IMG/VR virus record: IMGVR_UViG_3300046791_000336
Location: 1-54,797 of that record
Reading direction: 5' to 3' (one strand)
Length of the DNA stretch: 54,797 nt
DNA from: a virus
Part shown: piece after piece, positions 53,937-54,797 of the stretch
Numbering within the stretch: the first letter of the stretch is position 1
Layout: each line of letters begins with the position of its first letter
Translations under genes and position numbers: made by a program
The notes under the pieces: model-generated
The model's input: the letters and a program-made list of their open reading frames with translations, nothing else
Databases searched by the model: none
What the model was told of the DNA's origin: nothing

Positions 53937-54266
53937 ATGCCGTTCCCGAACCCCAATGGGAGACCTCCAGTCGGACGTTCACTAGCCGATGCTCTCCGTC
54001 GGAGATTCCCGCCTGAGAGGGTGGTTGACATCGCAGAGCGTCTCATCGAATCCGACGACGATAGGGTTCGCATGGCTGCTATGCAGTTCATCGCAGACCG
54101 TGGCTACGGCAAGGTGCGAGAGGTTCCAGACGGTCAGATAGCCGATCGGGATGACGTGATTGACGTGTCACAGATTCCACTGGACGAGCGTCGTCAAATG
54201 CTGGTGGCCATTACGCGCATGTCTGCGCTATCTGCCGCTCCGGTTGGCGATGGCACTGAGCATTGA
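53937..54266 (+). CDS. Terminase small subunit-like protein
   Basis: 109 residues. NPNGRPPVGRSLADALRRRF, then RVVDIAERLIESDDDRVRMAAMQFIADRGYG, a basic N-terminus and helical repeat seen in small proteins directly before a large terminase; it would recognise phage DNA and regulate cutting. Very short for a small terminase, so function rests mostly on position. Overlaps the large subunit start by 17 bases. Confidence 0.65.
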   Translation: MPFPNPNGRPPVGRSLADALRRRFPPERVVDIAERLIESDDDRVRMAAMQFIADRGYGKVREVPDGQIADRDDVIDVSQIPLDERRQMLVAITRMSALSAAPVGDGTEH

Positions 54267-54797
54267 GTTTCAGCGCTCTCGTATAGGGCTGTACCGCAGG
54301 GCGCTCGAGCTATCGGTTGGCGGCGAGTCGCTGGCTGGGTTCTTCGACTGCGCCTGGCGGGTGGTCAATCCAACTACCGAGCTCCAAGGCGGGCCGCATA
54401 TCGAGGCGATGTGTCAGCACGTCCAGTGGCAACTCGAGGACAGGGACCGTGCCATTCGTGACCCCTCGTACGTTATGCGTGCACAGAACCTGCTGATCAA
54501 CATCCCACCTCGCTGCCTAAAGACCACCGTGCTGGTCATAGCCACCGTGTGGTGTTGGCTCAGGTGGCCGAGCATGAAAATCCTGTATCTGTCGACCAAC
54601 CCGCGCGTTGCGCACGACAGCGCACGCACGGCCAGGGACCTCATACAGAGCCCGTGGTTTCAGTCGACCTTCCAGCCGACCTGGTCAATCCGTGACGACC
54701 AGGAGGCGCTCCTATCGTTTGGCAACACGGCAGGAGGATCGCGCGCGAGTCGAGGCTTGAAATCCAACATCACCGGTGAGGGCGCCGATTGGATTTG
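54250..54797 (+). CDS. Terminase large subunit, ATPase N-terminal part (runs off the end)
   Basis: 182 codons up to the end of the window. NLLINIPPRCLKTTVLVIATVW contains the terminase Walker A-type loop (PPRxxKTT) with a hydrophobic strand before it; MKILYLSTN and SNITGEGADWI follow in the expected order. The missing continuation is the DDPHD segment at the left end of the window, so the sequence is probably circular or permuted and cut here. The frame does not match when the ends are abutted; two bases seem lost. Confidence 0.85.
   Translation, partial: MALSIEFQRSRIGLYRRALELSVGGESLAGFFDCAWRVVNPTTELQGGPHIEAMCQHVQWQLEDRDRAIRDPSYVMRAQNLLINIPPRCLKTTVLVIATVWCWLRWPSMKILYLSTNPRVAHDSARTARDLIQSPWFQSTFQPTWSIRDDQEALLSFGNTAGGSRASRGLKSNITGEGADWI

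Noticed and set aside
1-54797. CRISPR arrays, insertion sequences and tRNA genes
   Set aside because: No regularly spaced repeats, transposase genes or complete tRNA folds were seen on reading the window.

Overview
This window looks like an almost complete genome of a temperate, siphovirus-type tailed phage of a Gram-negative host. The reading frame that runs off the right end is the ATPase half of a large terminase, and the left end opens in the middle of the same gene, so the two ends are probably adjacent on a circular or permuted molecule. Gram-negative is inferred from an Rz/Rz1-type spanin pair, many lipoprotein signals and a lambda/gene-transfer-agent style tail tip. A large serine recombinase and a divergent repressor/Cro pair indicate a temperate life style. 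Composition is GC-rich. The host cannot be named; Cys-rich lipoproteins and the tail-fibre style hint at something like Myxococcota, but this is weak.

Layout. 1-13.4 kb: terminase, portal (DUF1073 type), collagen-like fibre, MuF-like head protein fused to a P-loop kinase, a three-gene glycan/methyl-modification block (one gene inverted), DUF2213 protease with nested scaffold, decoration protein, DUF2184 capsid, connectors and tail terminator, interrupted by a homing-type HNH gene. 13.5-26.5 kb: tail tube, frameshifted tail chaperones, tape measure, a fibre with a Sec signal peptide, a beta-helix tailspike, and a tail tip of Dit-like, DUF2163-like and TipJ-like hubs. 26.5-32 kb: small lipoproteins and membrane peptides, spanins, a metallophosphoesterase and a CHAP-like endolysin. 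32-34.4 kb: second HNH gene and the serine integrase. 34.4-43.5 kb, minus strand: small early genes, Cas4-like exonuclease, Sak4-like ATPase and SSB, third HNH gene, and small regulators. 43.6-44.3 kb: immunity switch. 44.4-54.8 kb, plus strand: dUTPase, DNA methyltransferase, HNH, an interrupted SF2 helicase, replication initiator and loader, zinc-knuckle proteins, then small and large terminase.

Most striking is a recurrent promoter. Seven genes have a TCGACC hexamer at exactly -35 to -30 from the start codon, preceded by [A/G]AA, with A at -11 and T at -7, so the start codon is predicted to be the first transcribed nucleotide (leaderless mRNA). It precedes portal, protease, nested scaffold, tail tube, signal-peptide fibre, a lipoprotein, and, on the minus strand, the glycosyltransferase. 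An early minus-strand gene has a TTGACC-N17-TAAGAT version with the same geometry. Genes inside operons are instead joined by 4-base stop/start overlaps (ATGA, GTGA, TTGA).

Other noteworthy points: the terminase is split between ATPase and nuclease domains; the SF2 helicase has an in-frame TAA; a zinc-ribbon gene is nested in the methyltransferase frame; and the initiator gene carries a G-quadruplex-type tract that may mark the origin. All functional calls come from reading translated sequence and motifs; no database search was run.
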